Positions 8,204 to 15,513 of a stretch of DNA of 23,179 bases are shown here, piece by piece. Both the position numbers and the translations under genes were made by a program. This DNA is from CAZVAR01 sp964625225 (GTDB lineage Bacteria > Pseudomonadota > Alphaproteobacteria > JAJUGE01). The stretch spans positions 1-23,179 of the forward strand of contig CAZVAR010000048.1 of the NCBI GenBank assembly GCA_964625225.1. The letters run 5' to 3'. Below the pieces are notes generated by a model that had not been told where the DNA came from, ran no database searches, and worked only from the letters and a program-made list of their open reading frames with translations. Positions within the stretch are counted from its first letter, which is position 1; the number at the start of each line of letters is the position of its first letter.

Positions 8204-9905
8204 CTTCGCGGCCCTGGTCTGGGTTCCGGTCGCTCTGGTCACGGCGGGCGCCTGGGCGGAGGAGCCGCTCCGGCTGTGGCGGCCCCAGCCCGACCGGGCT
8301 TCGCCGTCCGGAGAGACGGGCGGGCTGCAGTCGCGCAGCCCGGTCGCGCCGGTCGAGGTGCAGAAGCTGGCGCCGCCCGATCCCGAGGCGGTCGGGATCC
8401 CGCAGGAGGCGCACGGCCTCGGCCAGAAATTGTGGGCGGGCAGCCGTCGCAGCGAGATCGCCGACCTGATCCGGCAGCTCCCGCCCCGTGTCGATTCGGC
8501 GGTGCTGTACGATCTGCTCCGCCGCGTGCTGCTGGCGAGCGCGCCGCCTCCGGCCGGGGCAGCGGACGGTCCTGGCCTGCTTCCGCAGCGGGTGGCGCGG
8601 CTCGCGACGATCGGCGCAGTGGACGATGCAGCGGCGCTGCTCGATGTGGCGCGCGAGCGCGACGGGACTCTGGACCGGCTCGCGCTCGACGTGGCGCTGT
8701 TGCGCCACGACCTGCCGGCCGCCTGCGAGGCGGCCCGGGCCGGCATCGAAGCATACGCCGAGCCGTACTGGCAGAAGGCGTTGATTTTCTGCCAGGTGCA
8801 GGCGGAGGAGCGCGACCGCGCCGCTCTCGGCGCCGACCTTCTGCGCGAGATGGATCGCGGCGATCCTGCCTTCTTCGTTCTGCTCGAGGCGCTGCTGGGC
8901 ATGCAGCCGGCCAAGCTCGCGGAGCTGCCGGATGCGACGCCGCTGCATCTCGCGATGCTGCGGGCGGCAGAAGTGCCGGTGCCGGCGGAGCTCCTCCGCG
9001 ACGCGAAGCCGGCGCTGCTGCGCAGCATCGCCCTCAACCGCAACGCATCGCTGCCGGTGCGCCTGGAGGCCGCGGAGAAGGCGGTCGCGGCACAGGCGCT
9101 CGACCCGGAGCGACTGGCCGAACTGTACGGCCGCGTGGAGCGGGCGCCGGACGGCGCGGCGGAGCCGGACGGCTGGGCGCCGGAAGACCGGGCCCGGCTG
9201 CTGACGACGGCCGTCCTGGCGACCGACCCGGCGGCGCGGGCCGGTGCCCTGCAGCGGCTGCTGACCCGTGCCCGCGAACGCGGCGGCTACGAGCCGGCCG
9301 CCCGCGCCGCCTGGCCGCTGATCGATGGCCTGTCCCCCGGGGGGCGTCTTGCGTTCTTCGCCGGCGAGGCGGCACGGGCAGCCCTGCTCGTCGGACAGCC
9401 CGCGCGCGCCCGGGACTGGCACCGGCTCGCGGTGCGAGAGGCGCAGGGAAACGCGCGGGCGGCGCGGGACGCGGTGACCCTGACTCCGCTCCTGCGGCTG
9501 GCGGACCCGCGCGGACCGGCATGGCCGGCCGACGAAATCGGGCGCTGGTGGTCGTTCCAGCTCGAGCGCGACCCGGAGCAGGCGCGACGTCGGGCCACGC
9601 TGCTGTTCACGCTGTTCGATGCGCTTGGCGAGCCGGTGCCCCAGCGCGCCTGGTCGCTCGTGCGCGCCGCTGCCGAGGCGGGGCCGGCGCCGCCGCCGGC
9701 TGCGAGCCCGGAGGGCCTGCAGGAGGCGGCCGCCGACGGCCGGCGCGGCGAGACTGTCCTGCGCGCCGTCCTCGCCGTCGCGTCCGCTGACGATCTGACC
9801 GATCCGGCGGTCATGCACGGTGTCGTCCGGGCGCTGCGCCTGGTCGGGCTCGAGCGGGAGGCGCGCGCCCTGGCGGTCGAGGCGGCCTTGGCGGCGGGGA
9901 CCTGA
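8184..9905 (+). CDS. Conserved-type exported alpha-helical protein of unknown function
   Basis: From ATG 8184 the product is 573 aa. Residues 1-25 form a Sec signal peptide (hydrophobic core, then AGAWA before EE) with no lipobox, so it is probably periplasmic. The mature part is rich in Ala, Leu, Arg and Glu, without membrane helices. It looks like a chain of helical hairpins such as TPR/SEL1-like solenoids (for example AAALLDVARERDGTLDRLALDVALLRHDLPAA broken into pairs of amphipathic helices), though no canonical TPR consensus is clear. The frame is open upstream to 8130, but that start lacks the signal peptide arrangement. It overlaps the small membrane protein gene by 20 nt and ends 6 nt before the recombinase gene. 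I do not recognise a named family. Confidence 0.8.
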   Translation: MSASRASFAALVWVPVALVTAGAWAEEPLRLWRPQPDRASPSGETGGLQSRSPVAPVEVQKLAPPDPEAVGIPQEAHGLGQKLWAGSRRSEIADLIRQLPPRVDSAVLYDLLRRVLLASAPPPAGAADGPGLLPQRVARLATIGAVDDAAALLDVARERDGTLDRLALDVALLRHDLPAACEAARAGIEAYAEPYWQKALIFCQVQAEERDRAALGADLLREMDRGDPAFFVLLEALLGMQPAKLAELPDATPLHLAMLRAAEVPVPAELLRDAKPALLRSIALNRNASLPVRLEAAEKAVAAQALDPERLAELYGRVERAPDGAAEPDGWAPEDRARLLTTAVLATDPAARAGALQRLLTRARERGGYEPAARAAWPLIDGLSPGGRLAFFAGEAARAALLVGQPARARDWHRLAVREAQGNARAARDAVTLTPLLRLADPRGPAWPADEIGRWWSFQLERDPEQARRRATLLFTLFDALGEPVPQRAWSLVRAAAEAGPAPPPAASPEGLQEAAADGRRGETVLRAVLAVASADDLTDPAVMHGVVRALRLVGLEREARALAVEAALAAGT

Positions 9906-9911
9906 GTCGCC

Positions 9912-10898
9912 ATGGCGGGCCATGCGCGGGCACCGCGTCGCCCCGGACCGCTGGGCGCGGGCGGCGCCGGGACATCGAGCCGGGTCGAGGCCTTTCTGGA
10001 AATGCTGGTCGCCGAGCGGGGTGCCGCCGCCAACACGGTGGCGGCCTACCGGCAGGACCTGATCGATTGCGGCGCCTTCGTCGCGCGGCGCGGGCGCACG
10101 CTGGAGGCGGCCGATGCCGACGATGTCCGCGCCTATCTCGATGCCCTGGCCGCCGCCGGCATGACGCCGCGGACTGCGGCCCGGCGGCTGTCCGCGCTTC
10201 GGCAGTTCTTCCGGTTCCTGCTGATCGAGGGTGACCGCACCGACGATCCCTGCGCGATCATCGACGGCGCCCGGCAAGGCCGGCCGCTGCCCAAGATCCT
10301 CACCGAGGCGGAGGTCGAGGCGCTGCTCGCCGCGGCGCGGGCCCGCAGCGGCCCGGAGGGGCTACGGCTCGTCGCGCTGCTGGAACTGCTCTACGCCACC
10401 GGTATGCGCGTCTCCGAGTTGATCGCGCTGCCGGTCGGGGCGGACGCCCGGCATGCGGGGGCGCTGCTGGTGCGCGGCAAGGGCGGCAAGGAGCGGCTGG
10501 TGCCGCTGAACGAAGCGGCACTTTCGGCGCTCGCCGCCTACCGGGCCGTGCGCGACCGGTTCCTGCGCGACGGCCGCCCGTCGCCCTGGCTGTTCCCGTC
10601 GCGTGGCGCGGAGGGGCATCTGACGCGCCGCCGCGTGGGGCAGCTCCTGCACGATCTGGCGATCGAGGCCGGGATCGATCCGGCCAAAGTGTCGCCCCAT
10701 GTGCTGCGGCACGCCTTCGCGACCCATCTGCTCGATCATGGCGCGGATCTGCGGAGCGTCCAGCAGATGCTGGGCCACGCGGACATCGCGACGACCCAGA
10801 TCTACACCCACGTCCAGGGTGAGCGGCTGCGTGCCGTGGTCGAGGCGCACCATCCTCTGGCGCAGACGCCGCCGCGCCGTACCCGGCCGCCGCGCTGA
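9912..10898 (+). CDS. xerD: Tyrosine site-specific recombinase, XerD/XerC type
   Basis: Cytoplasmic recombinase that, with a partner, resolves chromosome dimers at dif during division. It has 328 aa. The N-terminal SAM-like core-binding domain (about 23-105) includes RVEAFLEMLVAERGAA and NTVAAYRQDL. The catalytic domain (about 130-310) shows all expected residues: R166 (ATGMRVSEL), K190 (RGKGGKER), H263 and R266 (PHVLRHAFATHLL), H289 (MLGHADI) and the nucleophile Y298 (TQIYTH). The first about 22 residues (MAGHARAPRRPG...) are an Ala/Arg/Pro-rich extension, and a later start is possible. XerD is preferred to XerC because of the neighbouring aroK/accA context common in alphaproteobacteria, but the two paralogues are hard to separate by eye. 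Confidence 0.88.
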   Translation: MAGHARAPRRPGPLGAGGAGTSSRVEAFLEMLVAERGAAANTVAAYRQDLIDCGAFVARRGRTLEAADADDVRAYLDALAAAGMTPRTAARRLSALRQFFRFLLIEGDRTDDPCAIIDGARQGRPLPKILTEAEVEALLAAARARSGPEGLRLVALLELLYATGMRVSELIALPVGADARHAGALLVRGKGGKERLVPLNEAALSALAAYRAVRDRFLRDGRPSPWLFPSRGAEGHLTRRRVGQLLHDLAIEAGIDPAKVSPHVLRHAFATHLLDHGADLRSVQQMLGHADIATTQIYTHVQGERLRAVVEAHHPLAQTPPRRTRPPR

Positions 10899-10905
10899 GC
10901 GGCGG

Positions 10906-10935
10906 TTGACAAGCCGGCGTCGAGCCGGCAAGAAG
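10906..10935 (+). promoter_or_regulatory. Inverted repeat and -35-like hexamer between xerD and accA
   Basis: A perfect TTGACA (10906-10911) is followed by GCCGGC-GTCGA-GCCGGC (10913-10929), a 6-bp stem with a 5-nt loop. The expected -10 position (about 10929-10935) holds only CAAGAAG, a poor match, so a sigma70 promoter for accA is uncertain. The stem could equally be a weak terminator or an operator. What is certain is the inverted repeat itself. Confidence 0.3.
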
Positions 10936-10978
10936 CCCCGTTTCTGTCGCCGGCCCCCGTCGGCCGAGGGATGCGTTC

Positions 10979-11935
10979 GTGCTCACGCCGCTGGAATTCG
11001 AGAAGCCGATCCTCGAGCTCGAGGCCAAGATCGAGGAGCTGCGCCATCTGAGCAGCAGCGACGAGCTCAACATCGCCGACGAGATCGCCGATCTCCAGGC
11101 GAAGGCGGAGCGCCAGCTGCGGCAGGTTTATGCGAAGCTGGCGCCTTGGCAGAAGGTGCAGGTGGCCCGCCACCCGCACCGCCCGCACACGCGGGACTAT
11201 CTGAACGCGCTCGTGGAAGACTTCACCCCGCTTGCCGGCGACCGGCTCTATCGCGACGATCCGTCGATCCTGGGCGGGATCGGCCGCTTCCGGGGCTGGT
11301 CGGCCGTGTTCATCGGCAATGAGAAGGGGCACGACACCGAATCGCGGGTCCGCCACAATTTCGGCATGGCGCATCCGGAGGGCTACCGCAAGGCACAGCG
11401 GCTGATGGATCTTGCGGACCGGTTCCGGCTGCCGGTCGTCACCTTCGTCGATACACCCGGCGCCTTCCCGGGAGTGGAGGCCGAGGAGCGGGGCCAGGCG
11501 GAGGCGATCGCGCGCTGCATCGCGCGCTGCCTCGACCTTCGCGTGCCGATGATCGCCACCATCATCGGCGAGGGCGGCTCGGGCGGTGCGGTCGCGCTCG
11601 CTACCGCCAACACCGTGCTGATGTTGGAGCACGCGATCTATTCGGTCATTTCGCCGGAGGGCTGCGCCTCGATTCTCTGGCGGAGCGCGGAGAATGCGAA
11701 GGAGGCGGCGGACGCGCTCAAGCTGACGGCACAGGACCTGCTGCGGCTCGGCGTGATCGACCGGGTGATCGACGAGCCGTTGGGCGGCGCCCACCGCAAC
11801 CCGCAGCGCACCATCGCCGCCGTGGGCGATGCGGTCGAGCAGGCATTGCGCACGCTGATGCACGACGAGCCCGCCCTGCTGCGCCACCGCCGACGGGAGA
11901 AGTTCCTCCAGATGGGCCGGCAGGGATTGGGGTGA
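10979..11935 (+). CDS. accA: Acetyl-CoA carboxylase carboxyltransferase subunit alpha
   Basis: Alpha half of the carboxyltransferase that moves CO2 from carboxybiotin to acetyl-CoA, giving malonyl-CoA for fatty acid synthesis; it works with AccD. It has 318 aa, the normal length. The GTG start at 10979 is preceded by GAGGG about 8 nt upstream; the ATG at 10971 is out of frame. The N-terminus is a helical hairpin (LEFEKPILELEAKIEEL). The conserved core includes HPHRPHTRDYL, the crotonase-fold oxyanion region GEGGSGGAVALA and SVISPEGCASILWR. The gene follows xerD after 80 nt. Its stop overlaps the start of the ABC ATPase gene in GTGA, an unusual partner for accA. Confidence 0.96.
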   Translation: MLTPLEFEKPILELEAKIEELRHLSSSDELNIADEIADLQAKAERQLRQVYAKLAPWQKVQVARHPHRPHTRDYLNALVEDFTPLAGDRLYRDDPSILGGIGRFRGWSAVFIGNEKGHDTESRVRHNFGMAHPEGYRKAQRLMDLADRFRLPVVTFVDTPGAFPGVEAEERGQAEAIARCIARCLDLRVPMIATIIGEGGSGGAVALATANTVLMLEHAIYSVISPEGCASILWRSAENAKEAADALKLTAQDLLRLGVIDRVIDEPLGGAHRNPQRTIAAVGDAVEQALRTLMHDEPALLRHRRREKFLQMGRQGLG

Positions 11936-12846
11936 ACGCAACCGCCCCGAAGGCGCCGGTCATCGTGGCGGAGGGGCTCGAGAAGCGGTTCGGGTCGATC
12001 CACGCGGTGCGCGGCGTCAGCTTCGCGATCACGTCGGGCAGCTGTGTCGGCCTGCTGGGGCCGAACGGGGCCGGCAAGACCACGACCATGCGCATGATCA
12101 TGGGCCTGACCCGGCCGAGCGGCGGAACGCTGCTCCTGTTCGGGGTGCCGCCCGGGGCTCTCGACCGGTCGCTCAAGGCCCGTGTCGGCCTGGTGCCGCA
12201 GGAGGACAATCTCGACCCCGACCTGTCGGTACGGCAGAATCTGGAGGTCTATGGCCGCTATTTCGGCCTTCCGTCGGCGCTGGTGGCGAAGCGGGTGCCG
12301 GAACTGCTCGCATTCATGCAGCTCGGTGATCGCGGCGGTGCCAAGGTGGTCCAGCTCTCCGGAGGCATGAAGCGGCGCCTCGTCATTGCCCGCGCGCTGA
12401 TCGCGGACCCGGACCTGGTGATCCTCGACGAGCCGACGACCGGCCTCGACCCGCAGGCCCGTGTGCTGATCTGGCGGCGCCTCCTCGACCTGAAGCGGCA
12501 GGGCAAGACGCTGCTGCTGACGACGCACTACATGGACGAGGCGCAGCGGCTCTGCGACCGGATCATCATCGTCGATGCCGGGCGCGTGCTCGACGACGGC
12601 ACGCCGCAGGAGCTGATCGACCGACATGTCCGCGGCCACGTGTTCGAGGTCGCAAAGCCGCTGCCGGACGGGTTCGTCGAAGACGGGCTGGAGCGAGAAG
12701 ATATCGGCGACGCGGTCCTCTATTACGCCGCCGAGCCGGCCGAAGTGATCCGGCGCATGCCGGCGGCGGCGACCTTCCTCCACCGGCCGGCCAATCTGGA
12801 GGACGTGTTCCTGCGCCTGACCGGCCGCAGCCTGCGGGAGGGCTGA
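11932..12846 (+). CDS. ABC-2 type exporter ATP-binding protein (NodI-like)
   Basis: Cytoplasmic ATPase that would power the permease encoded next. It has 304 aa from GTG 11932. Visible motifs are Walker A GPNGAGKTT (43-51), the Q-loop glutamine at 90 (VPQEDNL), signature LSGGM (142-146), Walker B LVILDE (162-167) and the H-loop His 199 (TTHYMDEA). The EPTTGLDPQAR stretch and the C-terminal region of about 70 residues after the ATPase core are typical of the NodI/CcmA/DrrA-like group that pairs with ABC-2 permeases. No nodulation genes are near, so NodI describes resemblance, not function. The cargo is unknown. The start overlaps the accA stop by 4 nt, so its translation is probably tied to accA. 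Confidence 0.9.
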   Translation: MNATAPKAPVIVAEGLEKRFGSIHAVRGVSFAITSGSCVGLLGPNGAGKTTTMRMIMGLTRPSGGTLLLFGVPPGALDRSLKARVGLVPQEDNLDPDLSVRQNLEVYGRYFGLPSALVAKRVPELLAFMQLGDRGGAKVVQLSGGMKRRLVIARALIADPDLVILDEPTTGLDPQARVLIWRRLLDLKRQGKTLLLTTHYMDEAQRLCDRIIIVDAGRVLDDGTPQELIDRHVRGHVFEVAKPLPDGFVEDGLEREDIGDAVLYYAAEPAEVIRRMPAAATFLHRPANLEDVFLRLTGRSLREG

Positions 12847-12852
12847 CGCACC

Positions 12853-13626
12853 GTGATCCCTCTCAACCGCTATGCGCTCGCCGTCTGGCGGCGGCAGAGC
12901 CTGGTCTGGCGGCGGCTGATCTGGTCGTCGCTGGCGACCAACATCGGTGAGCCGCTGCTGTTCCTGTTCGCCTTCGGCTACGGGCTGGGCGCGGTGATCG
13001 ACCGACTCGGCGGTCTTGATTATCTCGCCTTCGTCGTGCCGGGCATGATGGCCTACACGACGATGTTCGCCGCCACCTTCGAGACGACCATCAGCGCCTA
13101 TGCGCGTTTTCAGATGCAGCGCACCTGGGACGCGATCCTGGCGACGCCGGTCTCGCTCACCGAGCTGCTGCTGGGCGAGGTGCTTTGGGCGGCGACCAAG
13201 GGCCTGGTTGCGGCAACCAGCGTGCTGGCGGTCGGGTGGCTGTGGGGCGGCATCCGCGACCCGGTCGGCGCCTTTCTGGCGATGCCGGTGCTGGCCGTCG
13301 GCGGTGCCTGCTTCGCGGCCTGCGGCCTGGCCGCGACCGCGCAGGCGAAGAGCTGGGAGTTCTTCGCCTACGTGTTCACCTTCTGGGTGACGCCGATGTT
13401 CGTCTTCTCCGGGACTTTTTTCGAGGTGACGCGCTTTCCCGGATTTATCCAGGCGATCGCCTGGGTCCTGCCCATGACACACCTGATCGCGGTGGTGAGG
13501 CCGCTGACGGCCGGCCTCTCTCTGGAGCCGCTCGTCGCGATCGGACATCTCGCCTATGTCGCCGCGTTGGCAGCGGTCGGCTTCGCCCTGGCGCGGCAGC
13601 GGATCGGGCGGCGGATGTTCGATTGA
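12853..13626 (+). CDS. ABC-2 type exporter permease (NodJ-like)
   Basis: Inner-membrane permease of 257 aa with about six hydrophobic segments. These include GEPLLFLFAFGYGLGAVI near 34-51, YLAFVVPGMMAYTTMFAATF, VAATSVLAVGWLWGG, MPVLAVGGACFAACGLA and FVFSGTFFEVTRFPGF. The IPR family pattern FSGTFF...P with the following WVLPMTHLI is typical of NodJ and other ABC-2 transporters. GTG 12853 follows the ATPase gene after 6 nt, with GGAGGG about 10 nt upstream. Both genes most likely form one exporter. The substrate class (lipid, polysaccharide or drug) cannot be told from sequence alone. The stop codon lies inside a strong hairpin. Confidence 0.9.
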   Translation: MIPLNRYALAVWRRQSLVWRRLIWSSLATNIGEPLLFLFAFGYGLGAVIDRLGGLDYLAFVVPGMMAYTTMFAATFETTISAYARFQMQRTWDAILATPVSLTELLLGEVLWAATKGLVAATSVLAVGWLWGGIRDPVGAFLAMPVLAVGGACFAACGLAATAQAKSWEFFAYVFTFWVTPMFVFSGTFFEVTRFPGFIQAIAWVLPMTHLIAVVRPLTAGLSLEPLVAIGHLAYVAALAAVGFALARQRIGRRMFD

Positions 13627-13644
13627 GCCGCCCGTGGCGGCTCA
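13624..13644. terminator. Perfect 9-bp hairpin spanning two convergent stop codons
   Basis: TGAGCCGCC (13624-13632), loop CGT and GGCGGCTCA (13636-13644) form a perfect stem. The left arm starts with the TGA stop of the ABC permease, and the right arm carries, on the other strand, the TGA stop of the Doc-like remnant. No T-run follows on either side, so its strength as an intrinsic terminator is uncertain, but its place between convergent genes fits a two-way transcription end. Confidence 0.55.
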
Positions 13645-13861
13645 GCCGATCGGTTCGAGATGCGCGCGGAGTGGGGGCGCGAACGCCTGCTCGGCGAGGT
13701 GGCCGGCGACGACGACCAGCGCTGTCGCGACGCAGCCCGCATCCGCCGCGGTCGGCGCACAGCCGTTGCGGTCGAGGACCGGTGCCGCGGTCCCTACGGC
13801 CATCCGCGCATTGCCGTCGACGAACGGGTGACTGCGCGCAAGGCAAGACGTAGGCGGCCGC
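13642..13861 (-). pseudogene. Doc/Fic-family toxin remnant, 5'-truncated and frameshifted
   Basis: Reading leftward, codons from 13842 to the stop at 13642 give 66 residues starting LARSHPFVDGNARM, close to the Fic-fold active-site motif HPFxxGNxR of death-on-curing (Doc) toxins. A helical tail follows (LDRNGCAPTAADAG...LAEQAFAPPLRAHL) that fits the C-terminus of that family. Just upstream, in another frame (13861-13844), lie the residues AAAYVL, which in Doc proteins directly precede this motif, so a small deletion or insertion near 13843 broke the gene. The first about 60 residues are missing or unrecognisable before the neighbouring monooxygenase gene. The lysine usual after GN in Doc (GNKR) is Ala here. 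No antitoxin gene is adjacent. Family assignment is by motif recognition. Confidence 0.65.
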
Positions 13862-13934
13862 AGGCGCCGCCCTTCTTCCAGCGGCCGTTGGAACAGAGTT
13901 GGCGTTCGGGCGGACGTCAAGATGTCCCCAAGCG

Positions 13935-15005
13935 TCACGCGAAGGCCTGCCGGATTCGCCCCCAGTCCTCGATCGCTTGCTCCTGGCCCGGCACGATCTG
14001 CACGGTGAACTGCGTATAGCCGGCGCTGCGCAACGCCTCGATGCGCCGCTTCAGCTCCGGCTCGGTCGCGGTGAAGGTCGTGGCGCGGATCAGCTCCGCC
14101 GTTACGAACGGCCGCTCTTCCGGCTTCACGAACATCAGATGGCCGCGATGATTCTCCAGATACGGCGCATCGGCCGGCTCGAAGCGGCGCGCGAGCTCGA
14201 TATAGCCGGCGACGGCATCGGCTACCCCGGGCGGGATCGCGCTCGAATTGGGCAGACCGGTCAGCGCGGCGTCGGCGGCGCGGTGCAGCAGCACGGCCGC
14301 GCGCGGACCGGCCTGCGCCATGGCGCGCGGCGAGTCGCAGGGCTCGCCCTCGGACAGCACGCAGCCGCAGGTGAAGGCCGTAGCGGAGAGGTCGGCGCGC
14401 GCGCGGCCCGCCGCCTCCCAGCTCTTCTGCATGTCCTCGAGGCCCGCGATGCCGCCGGCCACGTCGTTGAAGAAGTTGAGCCACCCCGCACCGAGCTTGG
14501 CAGTCAGCGCCCGCCCGCGCGGCCCGTAGGCGGAGACGTGCAGCCGGATCGGCGTGCGCGTGTCGATCAGGCCGAGCTCCGGGTTCAGGAAGCGGATCTT
14601 GCGCCGCTTACCCTCGAATTCCGCCTCGACGGTTTCTTCGGCCAGGAGCGCCGTCACGATACGGATATACTCCTCCATGTCGGCCAGCCTGATCGCGCCG
14701 AGCCCCATGGCGCGCCGGCCGGTGAAGCCGGTGCCGACGCCGAAATCGATGCGTCCGGGCGCCAGCCGGTTGAGCGAGGCGAAGGCGTTGGCCGCTACCG
14801 GCGCAATGCGGTTGGACGGAATGAGCACGCCCGTGCCGAGCCGGATGCGCTCGGTCTTGACCGCCGCCGCCCCCATCGCGACGAAGCAGTCGGCACTCAG
14901 CATCTGCGTGTCGTAGAACCAGGCGGAAGTGAAGCCCAGCTCCTCCGCCCGTTGGACGACCTTCCAGGAATCGGCGGCCGTGGCGACCGCGATGCCGAAC
15001 TCCAT
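13935..15005 (-). CDS. LLM-class (luciferase-like) flavin-dependent oxidoreductase
   Basis: TIM-barrel oxidoreductase of the bacterial luciferase / methylene-tetrahydromethanopterin reductase superfamily; it uses reduced FMN or F420. It has 356 aa from ATG 15005. Visible family stretches are FGIAVATAADSWKVVQRAEE at the N-terminus, GFTSAWFYDTQML, ERIRLGTGVLIPSNR, RIAPVAANAFASL, APGRIDFGVGTGF and the C-terminal VQIVPGQE. The ATG at 15011 is rejected because GGAGG abuts it, while the same GGAGG is 6 nt from ATG 15005. It ends about 75 nt before the Doc remnant. It could be a monooxygenase or a reductase; the substrate cannot be told. F420 use is less likely in most alphaproteobacteria (inference). 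Confidence 0.85.
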   Translation of the reverse strand: MEFGIAVATAADSWKVVQRAEELGFTSAWFYDTQMLSADCFVAMGAAAVKTERIRLGTGVLIPSNRIAPVAANAFASLNRLAPGRIDFGVGTGFTGRRAMGLGAIRLADMEEYIRIVTALLAEETVEAEFEGKRRKIRFLNPELGLIDTRTPIRLHVSAYGPRGRALTAKLGAGWLNFFNDVAGGIAGLEDMQKSWEAAGRARADLSATAFTCGCVLSEGEPCDSPRAMAQAGPRAAVLLHRAADAALTGLPNSSAIPPGVADAVAGYIELARRFEPADAPYLENHRGHLMFVKPEERPFVTAELIRATTFTATEPELKRRIEALRSAGYTQFTVQIVPGQEQAIEDWGRIRQAFA

Positions 15006-15011
15006 GCCCAT

Positions 15012-15016
15012 CCTCC
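15012..15016 (-). promoter_or_regulatory. Ribosome-binding site that decides the LLM gene start
   Basis: GGAGG on the minus strand lies directly next to ATG 15011 (no spacer) but 6 nt before ATG 15005, an ideal spacing. The start is therefore placed at 15005. Confidence 0.7.
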
Positions 15017-15513
15017 CCGGCTGACATTCTTACGGCCGGCCCGACGGCGGGCGGTGAGCCCGGTGCCGCGACGCCTCTGCGGTCGCGATTGCCCTGCGAG
15101 ACAGTGCCTCCGAATCGGCGAGGACGTAGCGTCGACGCCGCAGCAATCCTGGCATACGGGTACCGGCCGGACGGAATAGAATGATGCTCGTCCGGGCACC
15201 GCCCGACAAGGCCCCGCCGTGGGACGTATCTCGCCGGAAATCCGGATCACGGCTCAGGCGCGGGGCCAGCCGGCATGATCATGTGGGCCGGGGACCGCCC
15301 GACCGGCCCGGCACCGTCTCGTCGCCGGTGGGCCAGGCGGCATGAACGAGCGCCCGATGGATATGGGCGCGCATCGGACCGGGCAGTCAGCGCGACTCCC
15401 GTCGATGTCGGCTCCGGCGGCGCGCCGGTCGCGTGTCGGCGAACCTTGGAGTCTACCTCGTTCCGTCGGATCCGGGCACGAGGCGGGTCCGCAGGCCCGC
15501 GCTCCACGGCAGG
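15017..15513. other. About 500 nt without a convincing gene
   Basis: Open frames exist on both strands but show only Arg/Pro/Ala-rich translations with no recognisable domain and no good ribosome-binding site. Structure seen: CCGGACG...CGTCCGG (7-bp arms, 15-nt gap) near 15168-15198; the perfect 10-bp palindrome CATGATCATG at 15274-15283; and a GC-rich hairpin at 15483-15500, just after the methyltransferase gene. The stretch should hold the promoter of the monooxygenase gene, but I could not pick a clear one. Confidence 0.5.
15483..15500 (-). terminator. Possible terminator hairpin after the Ada-like gene
   Basis: GCGGGTCC and GGCCCGC form a 7-bp stem with one bulged base and the loop GCA. 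It starts 13 nt after the stop codon of the methyltransferase gene. There is no T-run, so it may only stabilise the 3' end or depend on Rho. Weak support. Confidence 0.3.

Noticed and set aside
7980..10277. A 765-codon open frame on the minus strand, antisense to the exported protein and recombinase genes
   Set aside because: It is a GC-rich shadow of real genes: Arg/Gln/Asp-rich translation, no domain, no ribosome-binding site, while the plus strand has a complete tyrosine recombinase and a signal peptide.
11638..13548. A 636-codon minus-strand frame opposite accA and the ABC exporter
   Set aside because: Composition is that of an antisense shadow, and the plus strand carries all Walker, signature and membrane motifs.
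11932..13626. True nodulation-factor exporter NodIJ
   Set aside because: No nod genes or nod boxes nearby, and the accA context is housekeeping; only family resemblance is claimed.
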